Assembly (NCBI RefSeq): GCF_002105535.1 | Contig: NZ_CP015848.1 | Location: 248,001 to 312,000, forward strand | DNA: 64,000 nt | Direction of reading: 5' to 3' | Source of the DNA: Magnetospirillum sp. ME-1 | Lineage (GTDB): Bacteria; Pseudomonadota; Alphaproteobacteria; Rhodospirillales; Magnetospirillaceae | Part shown: positions 62,771 to 64,000 of the stretch, piece by piece | Layout: each line of letters starts with the position of its first letter | Position numbering within the stretch: the first letter of the stretch is position 1 | Made by a program: the position numbers and the translations under genes | The notes under the pieces: generated by a model | What the model was told of the DNA's origin: nothing | What the model saw: only the letters and a program-made list of their open reading frames with translations | The model's database searches: none

Positions 62771-64000
62771 ATGAGGAAAGCTCCGCGACCATCGCGTCTC
62801 GCCGGAATCTCGCCCTTGGGAATGTGGAGCATATCCATCGGGCTGGTGCTGATCCTGGTCGGGCTGATGGGGTTCCAGGTCCAGGCCAGTTACCGCCGGA
62901 CCATCGATGTGGCCCGCGACAACATCGCCGATACCGCCCGCATCACCGAAGAGCAGGTGCGTGGCAGCCTGCGCGTGGTCCGCCTGATGCTGCGCGCCAT
63001 CGCCGAAGCCCCCCGCAACGACCCCAACCTGCTGCGGCGCTTCATGGCGACCCGTGCCAGGGTGGTCCCCGAGATCCGACAGGCCTTCATCGTCAACGCC
63101 GCCGGAATCGTCACGATCTCCACCCTGCCCCAGGTCGAGGGCCGCGACACCTCGCAGCGCCCATTCTTCACAGGGGCGCGCGATATCCCCACGGGGCAGG
63201 ACATCTATGTGTCCCCCCCCCTGCCCATCGGACAGGACGGCAACATGGTGATCATGGTGTCCATGCCGCTCGGCGGGGCGGATGGGCAATTTGACGGAAT
63301 TGCCGTCGTGTCGCTGGAACTGGGGTATTTTCAAGGTCTGCTGAAGTCCGTGCATACGGGCGAGGAGGGGGCCGGCGCGTTGCTGGTCACGCCCGAAGGC
63401 GACATCATCGGCCGCGACCCCGACCCCGAGCTCTATGTGGGCAAGAACATCGCCAAGGGCGGCGCCTTCGCCATGCACCGCCAGTCCGGCGGGACCGAAA
63501 ACACCTTCGTCCACGTCACGGTCACCGACGGCAAGGAGAAGCTTTCCGCCGTCCGCACCCTGCGGGAACCGGCATTGCCCCATCTGGTGGTGATCGTCGG
63601 CCGCCCGCTCGACGGGGTCCTGGCCCCCTGGCGGAGCGAAGCGCTGACCATCGCGGCGGTGATCGGTGCGCTGGTCGTCGTCATTTTCGGCCTGACCGCC
63701 CTGGCCGGGCGACATCTGGTCGCGCTGAAGGCCAGCGAGGAACGTTACCGCGGCCTGATCGAAACTCAGAACGATCTGGTGGTCCGCTTCGCCCTGGACG
63801 AGCGCCTGGTGTTCGCCAACGAGGCCTTTGCCGTCGCCCACGGCCAGGACCTGGGGACCGTCATCGGCCAGTCCTGGCGGAATTTCGTCGACGAGCAGGA
63901 CCACGCCGTCACCGCCCAGGCCATCAACGACGTCCTCCAGCCTCCCGGCTTCCGCGCCACGGTGGAGAACCGCATGAAGATGGCGGGCGGCGGGCGCTGG
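62771..64000 (+). CDS. Membrane sensor with PDC and PAS domains, truncated at the window edge
   Basis: The frame is open from ATG 62771 to the end of the window (410 codons). A membrane segment (about 20-38), a periplasmic PDC/Cache domain (about 45-285; QAFIVNAAGIVTISTLPQ, SQRPFFTGARD), a second membrane segment (about 293-315) and the start of a PAS domain (SEERYRGLIETQNDLVVRF, about 323-410). The output domain lies outside the window and might be a kinase, GGDEF or EAL. Shine-Dalgarno GGGGGAAGGA precedes the start. Confidence 0.85.
   Translation, partial: MRKAPRPSRLAGISPLGMWSISIGLVLILVGLMGFQVQASYRRTIDVARDNIADTARITEEQVRGSLRVVRLMLRAIAEAPRNDPNLLRRFMATRARVVPEIRQAFIVNAAGIVTISTLPQVEGRDTSQRPFFTGARDIPTGQDIYVSPPLPIGQDGNMVIMVSMPLGGADGQFDGIAVVSLELGYFQGLLKSVHTGEEGAGALLVTPEGDIIGRDPDPELYVGKNIAKGGAFAMHRQSGGTENTFVHVTVTDGKEKLSAVRTLREPALPHLVVIVGRPLDGVLAPWRSEALTIAAVIGALVVVIFGLTALAGRHLVALKASEERYRGLIETQNDLVVRFALDERLVFANEAFAVAHGQDLGTVIGQSWRNFVDEQDHAVTAQAINDVLQPPGFRATVENRMKMAGGGRW

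Overview
The window reads as chromosomal DNA of a GC-rich alphaproteobacterium, most likely a Magnetospirillum/Paramagnetospirillum-type member of the Rhodospirillales. This rests on the flagellar/chemotaxis order fliM-DUF6468-MotE-cheY-cheZ, an NnrS-type protein, many PAS/HAMP/GGDEF/PilZ sensory proteins and alphaproteobacterial features of the core genes. The genus is inferred from overall resemblance; no magnetosome genes are present. No rRNA, tRNA or CRISPR array was seen.

Layout. 1-9.3 kb: the end of fliM, a motor/chemotaxis block, a large secreted repeat protein, a lipoprotein, an NnrS-like membrane protein, a nucleotidyltransferase with a truncated HEPN partner, and miaA. 9.3-17.1 kb: branched-chain amino-acid genes (ilvB, ilvN, ilvC, then leuA) interrupted by a RES/Xre toxin-antitoxin pair with a clear promoter-operator and by a protein of unknown function. 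17.1-22.9 kb: the rod-shape operon mreB-mreC-mreD-mrdA-rodA. 22.9-31.1 kb: a tightly coupled minus-strand operon joining a membrane sensor, a HAMP-MFS fusion, a solute-binding protein, a formyltransferase, a SpoIIE-phosphatase/RsbW-kinase fusion and a STAS protein. 31.3-39.2 kb: murI, two small ORFs and a TonB-dependent uptake locus (DUF2946, receptor, BNR-repeat protein, TonB, ExbB, two ExbD). 39.2-45.2 kb: a TauE/SafE exporter, a PAS-MCP-PilZ receptor and a 7TM-DISM histidine kinase.

45.3-54.85 kb is a genomic island of lower GC inserted in the 3' end of rpsI. It is bounded by a 17-bp near-perfect repeat of the last rpsI codons, and the native rplM-rpsI terminator is stranded on the far side. 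It carries a full-length tyrosine integrase, a second short Fim-sized recombinase, small phage/island proteins (DUF6641-like, DUF6626-like), two lipoproteins, a membrane protein, a gene-free region rich in hairpins, and a gene pair made of a tRNA-guanine-transglycosylase-like (DpdA-like) protein and an unknown 497-residue partner. The pair is the best candidate for an undescribed system: motifs suggest base exchange with a 7-deazaguanine, possibly on DNA.

54.8-64 kb: rpsI-rplM, a sensor histidine kinase, an ABC-F ATPase, ndk, an XRE regulator with palindromic operator candidates, a diguanylate cyclase and the start of a PDC/PAS sensor cut by the window edge. Throughout the GC-rich parts, long antisense ORFs are shadows and were not annotated.
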